Below, piece after piece: positions 25,659-35,570 of a stretch of DNA of 64,000 bases. The DNA lies in contig NZ_FOAP01000004.1 of the NCBI RefSeq assembly GCF_900109545.1, positions 310,001 to 374,000 on the forward strand, read 5' to 3'. The notes under the pieces were generated by a model that saw only the letters and a list, made by a program, of their open reading frames with translations, was not told the DNA's origin and made no database searches. The translations under genes and the position numbers were made by a program. How positions within the stretch are numbered: the first letter of the stretch is position 1; the number at the start of each line of letters is the position of its first letter. The DNA is from Stigmatella aurantiaca. Its GTDB lineage: Bacteria > Myxococcota > Myxococcia > Myxococcales > Myxococcaceae.

Positions 25659-25677
25659 CCCGGGAGGCCCTCCCGGG
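25659..25677 (+). terminator. GC-rich palindrome after kce
   Basis: CCCGGGA (25659-25665) pairs with TCCCGGG (25671-25677) around a 5-base loop, directly after the kce stop. There is no T-run, so it could attenuate rather than end transcription into the next gene. Confidence 0.35.
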
Positions 25678-25721
25678 GCCGCGGTGAGCGGGAACTTTCC
25701 CGGGCGTTCCAGGGGTCCATA

Positions 25722-26510
25722 ATGGTGGGACTTATGGACACGGAACTGCAGGGCAAGTGCGTGCTCGTGACGGGGGGCGCCGGGGGAATCGGCTCCGCCA
25801 CGGTGCGCGCGTTCGCGGAAGAGGGCGCCCGGGTGGCGGTGCACTACCGGTCGAGCGAGGCGCCGGCGCGGGCGCTGGCGGGGGAAGTGGGCGGCGTGGC
25901 CCTGCGGGCGGACCTGACGGTCGAGGCCGAGGTGGACGCGCTCATCCCCGAGGCCGTGAGGGCACTGGGGCGGTTGGATGTCCTGGTGGCCAACGCGGGC
26001 CACTGGGCGCCGCTGGACATGCCGGTGTGGAAGATGCCGCTGTCGCGCTGGCGCCAGACGATGGCGGAGAACCTGGACAGTGTCTTCCTGTGCTGCCGGG
26101 CGTTCCTGCGGCACGTGGAAGTCACGCGGGGCGGGAGCCTGGTGCTGATCAGCTCCACGGCGGGCCTCTTCGGCGAGGCGGGGCACTCGGACTACGCGGC
26201 GGCCAAGGGCGCGCTGGCGAGCGGCTTCGTGAAGAGCTTGAAGAACGAGCTGGGGCGCATCGCGCCGCTGGCCCGGGTGAACGTGGTGTGCCCGGGCTGG
26301 ACCGAGGTGGACCGGAACCGGGGGCGGCTCCAGGATCCTGCGTTTCTCTCCCGGGTGACGCGGACCATGGCCCTGCGCAAGGTCGCCAAACCCGACGACA
26401 TCGCCCGCGTCATCGTCACGCTGGCCTCGGACCGCATCTCCGGACACGTGACGGGGGAAATCATCACCGTGGCGGGGGGCATGGAGGGCCGGGTGCTCCA
26501 TGAAGGCTGA
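25722..26510 (+). CDS. Short-chain dehydrogenase/reductase
   Basis: 262 residues. The classical SDR pattern is complete: the cofactor motif [13 protein letters not shown] in VANAGHW, the catalytic Ser in LISSTAG, and YAAAK as YxxxK. The C-terminal IITVAGGME is typical of FabG-like reductases. It should be an NAD(P)H-dependent oxidoreductase; 3-oxoacyl or 3-hydroxyacyl substrates are possible given the neighbouring CoA pathway, but this is inference. The ATG at 25722 has AGGGG upstream; the ATG at 25734 is an alternative. It is 64 bases beyond kce and overlaps the following methyltransferase gene by 11 bases, so those two are translated together. Confidence 0.88.
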   Translation: MVGLMDTELQGKCVLVTGGAGGIGSATVRAFAEEGARVAVHYRSSEAPARALAGEVGGVALRADLTVEAEVDALIPEAVRALGRLDVLVANAGHWAPLDMPVWKMPLSRWRQTMAENLDSVFLCCRAFLRHVEVTRGGSLVLISSTAGLFGEAGHSDYAAAKGALASGFVKSLKNELGRIAPLARVNVVCPGWTEVDRNRGRLQDPAFLSRVTRTMALRKVAKPDDIARVIVTLASDRISGHVTGEIITVAGGMEGRVLHEG

Positions 26511-27291
26511 CGTGGATGTCCGCACCTACAACCGGGAGGCGTGGGACCGGCAGGTGGCCCTGGGGGACCGGTGGACGGTGCCCGTGGGGCCCGAGGTCAT
26601 CGCCGCCGCGCGCCGGGGCGAGTGGAGCGTGGTGCTGACGCCGCGCAAGCCGGTGCCCCGGGAGTGGTTCGGGGAGCTGAAGGGCCGGGACGTCCTGGGC
26701 CTGGCGAGCGCGGGGGGACAGCAAGGGCCCGTGCTCGCGGCGGCGGGCGCGCGCGTGACGATCTTCGACAACTCTCCGGCTCAGCTCGGACAGGACCGCC
26801 GGGTGGCGGAGCGGGAGGGGTTGCAGCTGCGGCTCGTCGAGGGGGACATGAGGGATCTGTCCGCCTTCGAGGACGGAAGCTTCGATCTCATCTTCCACCC
26901 GGCCTCGAACTGCTTCGTGGACAACGTGCGCCAGGTCTGGCGCGAGGCGTACCGGGTGCTGCGCCCGGGCGGCGTGCTGCTGTCCGGGTTCTGCAACCCC
27001 ATCGGCTTCCTGATGGACCCCGAGCTGGAGCAGCAGGGGACGCTGCAGCTCAAGTACCGGATGCCCTACTCGGACTTCACCAGCCTCACCGACGAGGAGC
27101 GGCGGCGGTACACGGACAAGGGCGAGCCCCTGTGCATCGCGCACTCGCTGGAGGACCAGATCGGCGGGCAACTGGCCGCGGGCTTCCTCCTCGCGGGCTT
27201 CTACGAGGATCTGCACGTCGAGGGAGACAGGCTGTCGGATTACCTGTCCCCGCTCTGTGCGACGCGCGCGGTGAAGCCCGCGTCCCGGTAG
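26500..27291 (+). CDS. Class I SAM-dependent methyltransferase
   Basis: 263 residues, cytoplasmic. The SAM-binding region reads [21 protein letters not shown], a variant of motif I found in one group of Methyltransf_11 proteins. It is followed by the acidic residue at [17 protein letters not shown], and the post-motif [14 protein letters not shown]. The start [19 protein letters not shown], with an N-terminal helix carrying a conserved-looking NREAWD, is typical of that group. The substrate is unknown. It overlaps the SDR gene by 11 bases and ends 1 base before the convergent carboxylase gene. A role in the lysine pathway is not evident. Confidence 0.85.
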   Translation: MKADVDVRTYNREAWDRQVALGDRWTVPVGPEVIAAARRGEWSVVLTPRKPVPREWFGELKGRDVLGLASAGGQQGPVLAAAGARVTIFDNSPAQLGQDRRVAEREGLQLRLVEGDMRDLSAFEDGSFDLIFHPASNCFVDNVRQVWREAYRVLRPGGVLLSGFCNPIGFLMDPELEQQGTLQLKYRMPYSDFTSLTDEERRRYTDKGEPLCIAHSLEDQIGGQLAAGFLLAGFYEDLHVEGDRLSDYLSPLCATRAVKPASR

Positions 27292-27292
27292 G

Positions 27293-28876
27293 TCAGACGG
27301 GGGCGATCTCCCGGCGGCGGTAGGGGCGCTCCACCTTCTTGTTCGCCGTGCGCTTGAGCGCCCGGGCCAGCAGGCGCCGGGTGTCCCGGGGGTCCACCAC
27401 GTCGTCCACCATGGCCATGGCCGCCGTGCGCTCGATGCGGATGTGCTGACGGAGGTTGTCCGCGAGGCCCTTCTTCATCGCCTCGGCGGCCTCGGGGCTC
27501 TCCGCGCTCTGCAGCGCCTTGCGCGCCGCGATGGACACCAGGCCCTCGGGGCCCATGACGCCGATCTCCGCGCCCGGCCAGGCGATGAGCAGGTCTGGCT
27601 CGAACGCCCGGCCGTTCATCACGTAGTAGCCCGCGCCGTAGCCCTTGCGCACCACCACGGTGAGCTTGGGCACCGTGGCGCTGGCCACCGCGTACATCAT
27701 CTTGGCCCCGTGGCGGATGATGCCTGCCTGCTCCACCTTGGTGCCCACCATGAAGCCCGGCACGTCCTGGAGGAACACCAGCGGGATGTTGAAGGCGTCG
27801 CACAGGTTCACGAAGCGCGCCGCCTTGTCCGAGGCGTTCACGTCCAGGATGCCGCCCAGGTACATCGAGTTGTTGGCGACGATGCCCACGGGGTAGCCAT
27901 CGATGCGCGCCAGGCCCGTGATGAGGTTGCGCGCCCAGCGCGGCTTGAGCGGGAAGAACTTCCGGTCATCCACCAGCGACAGGATGACCTTGTGCATGTC
28001 GAAGGCCTGCCGCGGGCTGTCCGGCACCACCTTGAGCAGCTCCTCGTCCCGCCGGTCGAACGGGTCCGCCGAGGGCTTGCGTGGGGGCCGCTCCTCGCAG
28101 TGCGCGGGGAAGAAGGACAGGTACTCGCGCACGGCGGCGATGCAGGCCGTGTCATCCGGGTACTCCGCGTCCGCGACGCCGGAGATCTCCGTGTGGACCT
28201 TGGAGCCACCGAGTTCCTCTTCCGTCACCTTCTCGCCCACCACGGACTCGACCAGGTAAGGGCCGCCGATGGCGATGGAGCTGGTGCCCTTCACCATGGG
28301 CAGGAAGTCGGCCAGGGCGGGGATGTAGGCCGTGCCCGCGGCGCCGGGCCCCATCATGGCCGCCACCTGCGGAATCACCCCGCTCATCACCACCTGCTCG
28401 CGGAAGAGGTAGCCCGTGTCCGCGAAGCCCGCGAGGCGCCGGGGGTCGATGCCCGCGGACGCATCCAGCCGGGCCCCCGCCGAGTCCACCAGCCACACCA
28501 TGGGGATGCGGTTCTTGAGGGCGATGTCCCTCAGCCGCGACACTTTCCGCTCGCCAATGTCTCCGATGGAGCCGCCAAACACGGTGAAGTCGTAGATGGC
28601 CGCGGCCACGGGCCGGCCGTCGATCTCTCCCGTGCCCGTAATCACCCCGTCCGCCGAAGAGGGCTTGTCTGCCTCTTCTTCCTCTGGGAGGTTGCCGTGG
28701 TGCGCGGCCAAGAGCCCCAGTTCCTCGAAGGTGCCCGGATCGAACAGCAGCTTCAGGCGCGAGCGGGCATCCAGCTTGTTCTTGGCGCGCTGGCGCTCGA
28801 CACGCTCCGGGCCCCCCATGCCTTCGTTGCGGCGGCGGTGCTCGGCGAGCTTGTCCAATCGGTCTTTCATCTTCAT
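27293..28876 (-). CDS. Acyl-CoA carboxylase, carboxyltransferase (beta) subunit
   Basis: 527 residues, the usual length for propionyl-, methylcrotonyl- or acetyl-CoA carboxylase beta chains. The N-half has AIYDFTVFGGSIGD, LVDSAGARLD and MMGPGAAGTAYIP; the C-half has NNSMYLGGILDVNASDKAARF, FLQDVPGFMVGT and GAGYYVMNGRAFEPD. It carries out transfer of CO2 from carboxybiotin to an acyl-CoA. The biotin carboxylase/BCCP partner is not in the window, and the acyl chain specificity cannot be fixed from sequence. A near-perfect palindrome (28895-28912) overlaps its promoter region and is shared with a divergent gene. The ATG at 28876 has GGGAG upstream. Confidence 0.9.
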   Translation of the reverse strand: MKMKDRLDKLAEHRRRNEGMGGPERVERQRAKNKLDARSRLKLLFDPGTFEELGLLAAHHGNLPEEEEADKPSSADGVITGTGEIDGRPVAAAIYDFTVFGGSIGDIGERKVSRLRDIALKNRIPMVWLVDSAGARLDASAGIDPRRLAGFADTGYLFREQVVMSGVIPQVAAMMGPGAAGTAYIPALADFLPMVKGTSSIAIGGPYLVESVVGEKVTEEELGGSKVHTEISGVADAEYPDDTACIAAVREYLSFFPAHCEERPPRKPSADPFDRRDEELLKVVPDSPRQAFDMHKVILSLVDDRKFFPLKPRWARNLITGLARIDGYPVGIVANNSMYLGGILDVNASDKAARFVNLCDAFNIPLVFLQDVPGFMVGTKVEQAGIIRHGAKMMYAVASATVPKLTVVVRKGYGAGYYVMNGRAFEPDLLIAWPGAEIGVMGPEGLVSIAARKALQSAESPEAAEAMKKGLADNLRQHIRIERTAAMAMVDDVVDPRDTRRLLARALKRTANKKVERPYRRREIAPV

Positions 28877-28894
28877 GGCAGTGCGCTCCCGGGT

Positions 28895-28912
28895 ATTGAT
28901 TCGCGAGTCAAT
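28895..28912. promoter_or_regulatory. Candidate operator palindrome between carboxylase and YjbR-like genes
   Basis: The 18-base sequence ATTGATTCGCGAGTCAAT is a palindrome with one mismatched pair. It lies 18 bases upstream of the carboxylase start and 27 bases upstream of the divergent start. Its form fits a homodimeric repressor, for example TetR-type regulators of acyl-CoA genes, but the regulator is not identified. Confidence 0.5.
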
Positions 28913-28939
28913 CTTATTTGAGATGGGAAGGAAATCGTC

Positions 28940-29434
28940 ATGGCCGAAGGCAAAGGCGTGAACAACCCTCATCGGCGGGCCCTGCGCGACTTCGCGCTCG
29001 GCTATCCCGGAGCCCACGAGGATTTTCCCTGGGGGGAGCTCGTCCTCAAGGTCCAGGGCAAGGTCTTCCTCTTCCTGGGCACCGATGGCGATGAGGTCGG
29101 CCTGTCCATCAAGCTGCCGCAGTCCAACGCGGCGGCGCTGATGATGCCCTTCGCCACGCCCACCGGGTACGGGCTCGGCAAGAGCGGCTGGGTGTCGGTC
29201 CGGTTCGGCCCGAAGGAGAAGCCGCCCCTGGAGCTGCTGCGCCAGTGGATCGACGAGAGCTACCGCGCCGTCGCCCCGAAGAAGCTCGTGGCCGGGCTGG
29301 AAGGGAAGGGGCCTGAGAAGCCCGCCGCCGTGAAGAAGGCCTCGGCCGCGAAGAAGCCCGCTGCGGCGAAGAAGCCCGGGGCGCGCAAGACGGCGAAGAA
29401 GGCGGTGAAGAAGACGGCGAAGCGGGCGCGCTGA
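28940..29434 (+). CDS. YjbR/MmcQ-like protein with a histone H1-like Lys/Ala tail
   Basis: 164 residues. The first 115 form a YjbR/CyaY-like fold: [32 protein letters not shown], and [12 protein letters not shown]. The last 45 residues are a basic, low-complexity tail of KKA, KKP and KKTAK units like eukaryotic histone H1 or bacterial histone-like proteins. The core family is often described as DNA-binding, and the tail would strengthen nucleic-acid binding. It is divergent from the acyl-CoA carboxylase gene and ends 1 base before the convergent ChaN-like gene. The ATG at 28940 is preceded by GGGAAGGAAA. Confidence 0.85.
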   Translation: MAEGKGVNNPHRRALRDFALGYPGAHEDFPWGELVLKVQGKVFLFLGTDGDEVGLSIKLPQSNAAALMMPFATPTGYGLGKSGWVSVRFGPKEKPPLELLRQWIDESYRAVAPKKLVAGLEGKGPEKPAAVKKASAAKKPAAAKKPGARKTAKKAVKKTAKRAR

Positions 29435-29435
29435 C

Positions 29436-30989
29436 TCAGCCCAGACGGTGGACCCAGTGGAAGTAGGTGCTGCGCGGGTCCAGGAGCGGATCCCGGAAGA
29501 GGGCGCGGATCTCCGCCTTCTCCACCTGCCCCGAGTCGAAGGCCCGGTAGAGCGCCTCTCCCAGGAGGTAGCCCAGCGCGTGGCTGACGCCGTGGAAGAG
29601 CCGGTCCTTGCGCAGGGGGAGCAGCTTCACCGCCTCGTCGGGCCCTTCGGTCTCCGCGGCCTTGTGGGCCAGCACGAACGCGGCGATCTGCCGGTCCACG
29701 CCCCGGCTCTCGCCGAACCGGCGCGCCCACTCGGCCAGCCCCGCGCAACCCCGCCGGGGGTTCACCAGCTTCGAGCCGAAGAAGCCCAGCGCCTCTTCCA
29801 GGCACCGGGCGTAGAACGCATCCGAGGCGCGCCGGGCCGCCTCCATCGCGTCCCCCACGGCGCAGTGCCGCACGAAGTGCGCGGCTTCCTCCGCGGCGTG
29901 GTTCAGCGACAGGGAGGCGAGGTAGGCCGTCCGGGCCCGGGGGATGTAGCTGCTCTCGCGCGAGAGCATGTGCCGCCGCAGCTGGCCCAGCTCCGCCTGC
30001 GTGAAGCGGCCCCGCTGCTGGATGCGCGCCAGCACATCCCCGTCCGCCGCCGTGGCCACCTCCACCGCGTCCAGCGCCCGGCCCACCTGGACTCCCGCGA
30101 GCCGGGCAATCAGGCCCGCCATCTCCCGGAAGCGCTCCGCCGCGCTTCGCTCGCGCAGGGGCGCATCTCCCGCCTCGGCCTCCAGGTAGTCCAGGAAGCT
30201 CTGCTGGCACACCACGGGCGAGGCGTTCAGCAGGCACAGGGAGCCGTCCGGCAGCTCCACGGCCTCCACCGCGCCGGCGCGGCCCTCCCGGGCCAGCCGC
30301 CAGTAGACGCCTTCACAGTTCTGATACACCACGAGCCCGCGCCGCGCGTGGGCCTCGCCCAGCGCCCGTTCCACCTGGGCGGGCAGGTGGCACGGGGTGA
30401 TGTGGTACTGGCCCACGAGCACCAGGACGCGCGGCCGGTCCTCGGCGCGGGCGGCCCGGGCGATGCGCTCGGCGGCATACGCATCGCGCAGCGCGAGGGA
30501 GTGCTCACCCTGGACCCGGCGATCGATGCCCACCACCTCCAGCTTGTGGCGGCGGGCAAAGGCAAGCAGGGGACGGAAGCTGGACCAGCCGTCGGCCGCG
30601 GCCCCGGGCGCATGCCCCAGCCGCGCCAGCAGCGAGCGCTCCGGGAGCTTGCCGGCGAGGTACGCATCGAGCGCGGCCTGGTGGCGTCCCTCCACGCACT
30701 CCAGCGCGAGCACGGTGCGGCGGCCGGTGCCAAGGGTCCTCGCCACCAGCCCCAGGTAGGTCTCCTGGGCGAGCGGCAGGGTGTGGTAGTCGCCGACGTA
30801 CACCACGTCCGCGGCCAGCACTTGCTGGTGCACGGCGGTGAGCGGGAGAACCTGGTGGTAGCTGGCCGTCCGGCGCCGGTACCGGGCCTCGTAGGCACGG
30901 AAGGCGGTGGATTGCCCTTCGACCGCACGGGCGATCAGGGCCTTCTGACGGCGAAACAGGGCAAGGTGGAGGGCAAGCGACGCGCGCAT
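29436..30989 (-). CDS. ChaN-like (haem-binding uptake family) protein, cytoplasmic form
   Basis: 517 residues. The N-terminal 270 match the ChaN / PF04187-type domain: VYVGDYHTLPLAQETYL, LALECVEGRHQAALD, VGIDRRVQGEHSLALRD and LVLVGQYHITPCHLP. Unlike classical ChaN lipoproteins there is no signal peptide or lipobox. A C-terminal helical part of about 240 residues, with SYIPRARTAYLASL and GVSHALGYLLGEALY, is extra. ChaN proteins bind haem, but in this longer family the function is uncertain. The start MRASLALHLALFRR is chosen because nothing better lies upstream. It converges with the YjbR-like gene, 1 base apart. Confidence 0.75.
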   Translation of the reverse strand: MRASLALHLALFRRQKALIARAVEGQSTAFRAYEARYRRRTASYHQVLPLTAVHQQVLAADVVYVGDYHTLPLAQETYLGLVARTLGTGRRTVLALECVEGRHQAALDAYLAGKLPERSLLARLGHAPGAAADGWSSFRPLLAFARRHKLEVVGIDRRVQGEHSLALRDAYAAERIARAARAEDRPRVLVLVGQYHITPCHLPAQVERALGEAHARRGLVVYQNCEGVYWRLAREGRAGAVEAVELPDGSLCLLNASPVVCQQSFLDYLEAEAGDAPLRERSAAERFREMAGLIARLAGVQVGRALDAVEVATAADGDVLARIQQRGRFTQAELGQLRRHMLSRESSYIPRARTAYLASLSLNHAAEEAAHFVRHCAVGDAMEAARRASDAFYARCLEEALGFFGSKLVNPRRGCAGLAEWARRFGESRGVDRQIAAFVLAHKAAETEGPDEAVKLLPLRKDRLFHGVSHALGYLLGEALYRAFDSGQVEKAEIRALFRDPLLDPRSTYFHWVHRLG

Positions 30990-31065
30990 GGAGTGGGAGC
31001 GGCGTCACCGTCGCACGCACTCATGGGGGCAGCAAAAAAACGGCGCTGATCACCCTGGGAAACTG

Positions 31066-31095
31066 CCCCGGCCCACGCGAGGTGGAGGGCCGGGG
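31066..31095 (-). terminator. Hairpin terminator after the tandem RHH-like genes
   Basis: CCCCGGCCC (31066-31074) pairs perfectly with GGGCCGGGG (31087-31095). On the minus strand the hairpin starts 11 bases after the stop of the 88-aa gene and is followed by a weak CAGTTTCCC. A run of seven T lies 25 bases further on at 31034-31040. Confidence 0.55.
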
Positions 31096-31106
31096 AACCG
31101 CGCGGC

Positions 31107-31373
31107 TCAGGGCTTCGGCTCTCCGTCGACCGCGGGCGCCACCGGGGCGGCAGCGGCCACCGGCACCGGGGCGGGCGTCACCGGCTTCGGCGTCACCGGG
31201 CTGAGCACGTCGTTGACGGAAGGCATCTTCCGGATGTCACCGCGGGCCACCTTCCAGGCCTGCTGGACGATCCAGGAGAGGGAGCGATCCTGACGAGTCG
31301 CCTCGCGCTGGATCTCCTCGAGCATATCTTCCGGGAAATAAAGACTCTGCTTGCGATGGTCAGTGGACGACAT
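31107..31373 (-). CDS. Small ribbon-helix-helix-like protein, TIGR04563-like (copy 2)
   Basis: 88 residues. The first 50 residues (DHRKQSLYFPEDMLEEIQ, EATRQDRSLSWIVQQAWKVAR) resemble a ribbon-helix-helix fold: a short beta strand KQSLYF, then two helices with the SLSWIVQQAW turn. This pattern defines a small family seen in myxobacteria. The last 35 residues are Pro/Ala/Val-rich (TPKPVTPAPVPVAAAAP) and probably disordered. It is a tandem paralogue of the next upstream gene, which differs mainly in the tail. GGAG overlaps the upstream stop, so translation is coupled. A DNA-binding or regulatory role is inferred only from the fold. Confidence 0.82.
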   Translation of the reverse strand: MSSTDHRKQSLYFPEDMLEEIQREATRQDRSLSWIVQQAWKVARGDIRKMPSVNDVLSPVTPKPVTPAPVPVAAAAPVAPAVDGEPKP

Positions 31374-31381
31374 GCTCGGGG

Positions 31382-31585
31382 TTACTCCTCGCGGGGGTCT
31401 TGGCGTTCGTCGCCGGTAACATCGTTGACGGCAGGGAAGGCCTTGATGCGCTCACGAGCGATCTTCCACGCCTGCTGAACGACCCAAGACAGGGAGCGGT
31501 CCTGGCGGGTCGCCTCTTCCTGGATTTCCTTCAACATCTCTTCGGGGAAGTACAGCGATTGCTTGCGCTTATCGGTGCCTGCCAT
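31382..31585 (-). CDS. Small ribbon-helix-helix-like protein, TIGR04563-like (copy 1)
   Basis: 67 residues. The core RKQSLYFPEEMLKEIQEEA and RQDRSLSWVVQQAWKIARERI is about 85 percent identical to the downstream copy. It has a short acidic tail (TGDERQDPREE) in place of the Pro/Ala tail. It is the first gene of a two-gene unit and has a good sigma70-like promoter upstream (31636-31664). The start is the ATG at 31585 with a GGAG site. The function is unknown. The different tails suggest the two copies have split roles or form mixed dimers. Confidence 0.82.
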   Translation of the reverse strand: MAGTDKRKQSLYFPEEMLKEIQEEATRQDRSLSWVVQQAWKIARERIKAFPAVNDVTGDERQDPREE

Positions 31586-31635
31586 ACCGAGTCTCCGGAG
31601 CGGATGCGAGGGGACGACCTGTACACACCGGGGGG

Positions 31636-31664
31636 GTTATCCGACAGACGCACCAGCGGGTCAA
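31636..31664 (-). promoter_or_regulatory. Sigma70-like promoter for the tandem RHH-like genes
   Basis: On the minus strand, TTGACC (31659-31664), a 17-base spacer and GATAAC (31636-31641). Transcription would start about 45 bases before the ATG at 31585. Confidence 0.5.
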
Positions 31665-31735
31665 CGGTTTCGGAAGGCCCTCGCGCAACTCCGCGCAACT
31701 TCTCGGGCGAAAGTGCGAAAGAGGCCCAAAAGGGA

Positions 31736-31770
31736 AACGCCCCGGGCCTCGCGAGGAGGCCCGGGGCGTT
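31736..31770. repeat. Perfect 15-bp inverted repeat, hairpin
   Basis: AACGCCCCGGGCCTC (31736-31750), loop GCGAG, then the exact complement at 31756-31770. It is far too stable for chance. It lies between divergent genes and upstream of the leftward promoter, so it does not end either known transcript. See findings. Confidence 0.75.
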
Positions 31771-32027
31771 CCGGAAAGAGGGACCGCCGGAAACGTATCC
31801 CAGCGGCCCCGTGGGCCCAGAGGGGGAGGGGGGGGACCCCTAGGCCCAACGTCAAGAATTTTCGAGATCCACTCTCAGATAATGAACAGTGGCGGCCACA
31901 GCTTCTATTCCGCCCCACTTTCCAACCCACCAGCCGGGGAGGGACTCGTTTGCGCCGTCCCTGGCACCTTCACCCCGCCGCGTGCCATGTAACGGGGTCC
32001 GCGAAAAATCCATTCCCCGCCCTGCTG

Positions 32028-33386
32028 ATGCCCCGTCTCCCTCACGCGACCGCTCTGATCCTTGAGACGCTGGAGGAGGCATTTCGTTCCGCGGGGCTCG
32101 TGCGCGGCTCCGTGCTGCTCGCGGTCTCGGGAGGTGGGGACTCCACCGCGCTGCTTCTGGGCACGGCGCTCGTGCGCGAGCGCCTGGGGCTCACGGTGGA
32201 GGTGGCCACGTTGGATCACGGCCTGCGGCCCGAGGCGGTGGACGAGGTCCGAGCGGTCGAGCGTCTGGCCGCGGAGAAGGAGCTGGTGTGCCACGTGTGC
32301 CCGCTCCGGCTGAAGCCGGGGCCCGGCGTGGAGGCGCGTGCACGGGAGGCGCGGTACGCCACCCTTGAAGCACTTCGCGCCGAGCGGGCGCTGGCGGCGG
32401 TCGCCACCGCGCACACGGCGTCGGATCAGGCCGAGACGCTCCTCATGCGGCTCGCGAGGGGAACCTCGCTCCGGGGCGCCACCGGCATCATGCCCACGCG
32501 GGGAACGGTGGTGCGGCCCCTGCTGGGCCTCACCCGTGAGGCGGTGGAGGCTTTTCTCCAGGAGCAGGGAAGGTCCTTCGCGACGGATCCGATGAACGCG
32601 GATCCGCGCTACCTCCGAGCTCGGATCCGCCATGGGGTGTTGCCTGCACTCTCCGAAGCGGTGGGCTACCCGGTGACAGAGCACTTGGCATCCTTCGCGC
32701 GGTGGGCGGCGGAGGACGATGCCCTGCTTCAAGCGTGGGCGCAGACCGCCTGGGACCGCTTGTGGTGCGCGGGAGGGGGGCTCGACGCCGTCGGGCTTCG
32801 CGCGTTGGAGCTGCCGTTGCGACGCCGGGTGCTCGCCCGGCTGTTGGCCGAGGCAGGTGCCGGGGTGGATGCCGCGACCCTCGGCCGGGTGCTGAGCGCG
32901 GTGGCAAGGGGCAAGTCCACAACACTCACCCAGGGCCTCCAGCTGCGTGCGTCGGGAGGGCTGGTGCGGTGCGTCAGGGCTGTGGACCCGGTGCCCGCTT
33001 CCGAACCCTTGTGCCTCGCGGGGCCTGGCGCGTCCGGCACGCTGAAGGGCATCGGCTGGCACTTCGAGGCACTGGAAGAGGCGGGGGCCTCGGGCGTGTT
33101 CGTCCTCCGGCTGCCCGAGGAGACGTGCTGGCCCCTCACGGTTCGCCTTCGACGCCCGGGAGACCGGCTCTACGGAAAGGGCGGCTCGCGCAAGCTGCAG
33201 GATGTTTTCGTGGACCAGCGTGTCCCCGCCGAGCGTCGAAACCTCCAGCCCGTGGTCGTGGATGCACGAGGCGAGGTGCTCTGGGTGCCCGGCGTGTGGA
33301 CGGCCCCTTTAGAGAAGGTGGCTTCCAGACACTCGCTGCGGGCTGTGCCTCCAGGTTCAAGCGGAGGAGGAGGCGCTTCGTTATAG
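32028..33386 (+). CDS. tilS: tRNA(Ile)-lysidine synthetase
   Basis: 452 residues. The PP-loop ATP-pyrophosphatase motif SGGGDS is at residues 34-39, followed by ATLDHGLRPEA, HTASDQAETLLMRLARGTSLRG and a TilS-type C-terminal substrate-recognition domain (RLRRPGDRLYGKGGSRKLQD). It converts C34 of tRNA-Ile(CAU) to lysidine so that the tRNA reads AUA rather than AUG. It is cytoplasmic and essential in most bacteria. The ATG at 32028 gives the normal N-terminus; the open frame extends far upstream but without support. It is followed by ftsH, as in many bacteria (tilS-ftsH order), with a possible terminator between them. Confidence 0.95.
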   Translation: MPRLPHATALILETLEEAFRSAGLVRGSVLLAVSGGGDSTALLLGTALVRERLGLTVEVATLDHGLRPEAVDEVRAVERLAAEKELVCHVCPLRLKPGPGVEARAREARYATLEALRAERALAAVATAHTASDQAETLLMRLARGTSLRGATGIMPTRGTVVRPLLGLTREAVEAFLQEQGRSFATDPMNADPRYLRARIRHGVLPALSEAVGYPVTEHLASFARWAAEDDALLQAWAQTAWDRLWCAGGGLDAVGLRALELPLRRRVLARLLAEAGAGVDAATLGRVLSAVARGKSTTLTQGLQLRASGGLVRCVRAVDPVPASEPLCLAGPGASGTLKGIGWHFEALEEAGASGVFVLRLPEETCWPLTVRLRRPGDRLYGKGGSRKLQDVFVDQRVPAERRNLQPVVVDARGEVLWVPGVWTAPLEKVASRHSLRAVPPGSSGGGGASL

Positions 33387-33419
33387 AGTTCCTGGGCAGT
33401 GAAGTGGGGAAAGCGACAG

Positions 33420-33450
33420 AGCCTTAAATAGTTGAGGGCTTTTTGTTGTT
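33420..33450 (+). terminator. Possible terminator between tilS and ftsH
   Basis: AGCCTTAA pairs with TTGA(G)GGCT with one bulged G, loop ATAG, then TTTTTGTTGTT. The stem is short but the T-rich tail fits a rho-independent terminator, 33 bases after tilS. Confidence 0.45.
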
Positions 33451-33563
33451 GCTGATACGGTCCAACGTCGAGCGGCTCGCTGGCGTCGGGACAACATGCT
33501 GGAATAGTTGGAATTTTTGAAGCGTGGCCCCATCCCGCCGAGCATCGAAAGGGCAGCAGACAC

Positions 33564-35483
<1,920 letters not shown>

Positions 35484-35505
35484 TTTTCAGCCCCACGTGG
35501 TTTCT

Positions 35506-35542
35506 GGCCCTCCTCGCACCGCGGGGAGGGCCTTTTGTTTTT
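35506..35542 (+). terminator. Rho-independent terminator after ftsH
   Basis: GGCCCTCC (35506-35513) pairs with GGAGGGCC (35525-35532), followed by TTTTGTTTTT. It lies between the ftsH stop and the folP start. Confidence 0.8.
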
Positions 35543-35570
35543 CGCGCCCGCTGCCCCTCGGAGCCTCGTC

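Larger units (their letters stand above)
31586..32027. other. Divergent intergenic region with a promoter and a 15-bp hairpin
   Basis: 442 bases between the RHH-like genes and tilS. It contains the leftward promoter (31636-31664) and a perfect 15-bp stem-loop (31736-31770). No coding frame in it is convincing; the frame leading into tilS from 31563 lacks a ribosome binding site and is mostly low-complexity. No known RNA family was recognised. Confidence 0.6.

Noticed and set aside
31563-32027. A possible N-terminal extension of tilS
   Set aside because: The in-frame extension is Arg/Pro-rich, lacks a ribosome binding site and crosses a stable hairpin and a promoter of the opposite strand. 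The ATG at 32028 gives the standard length.
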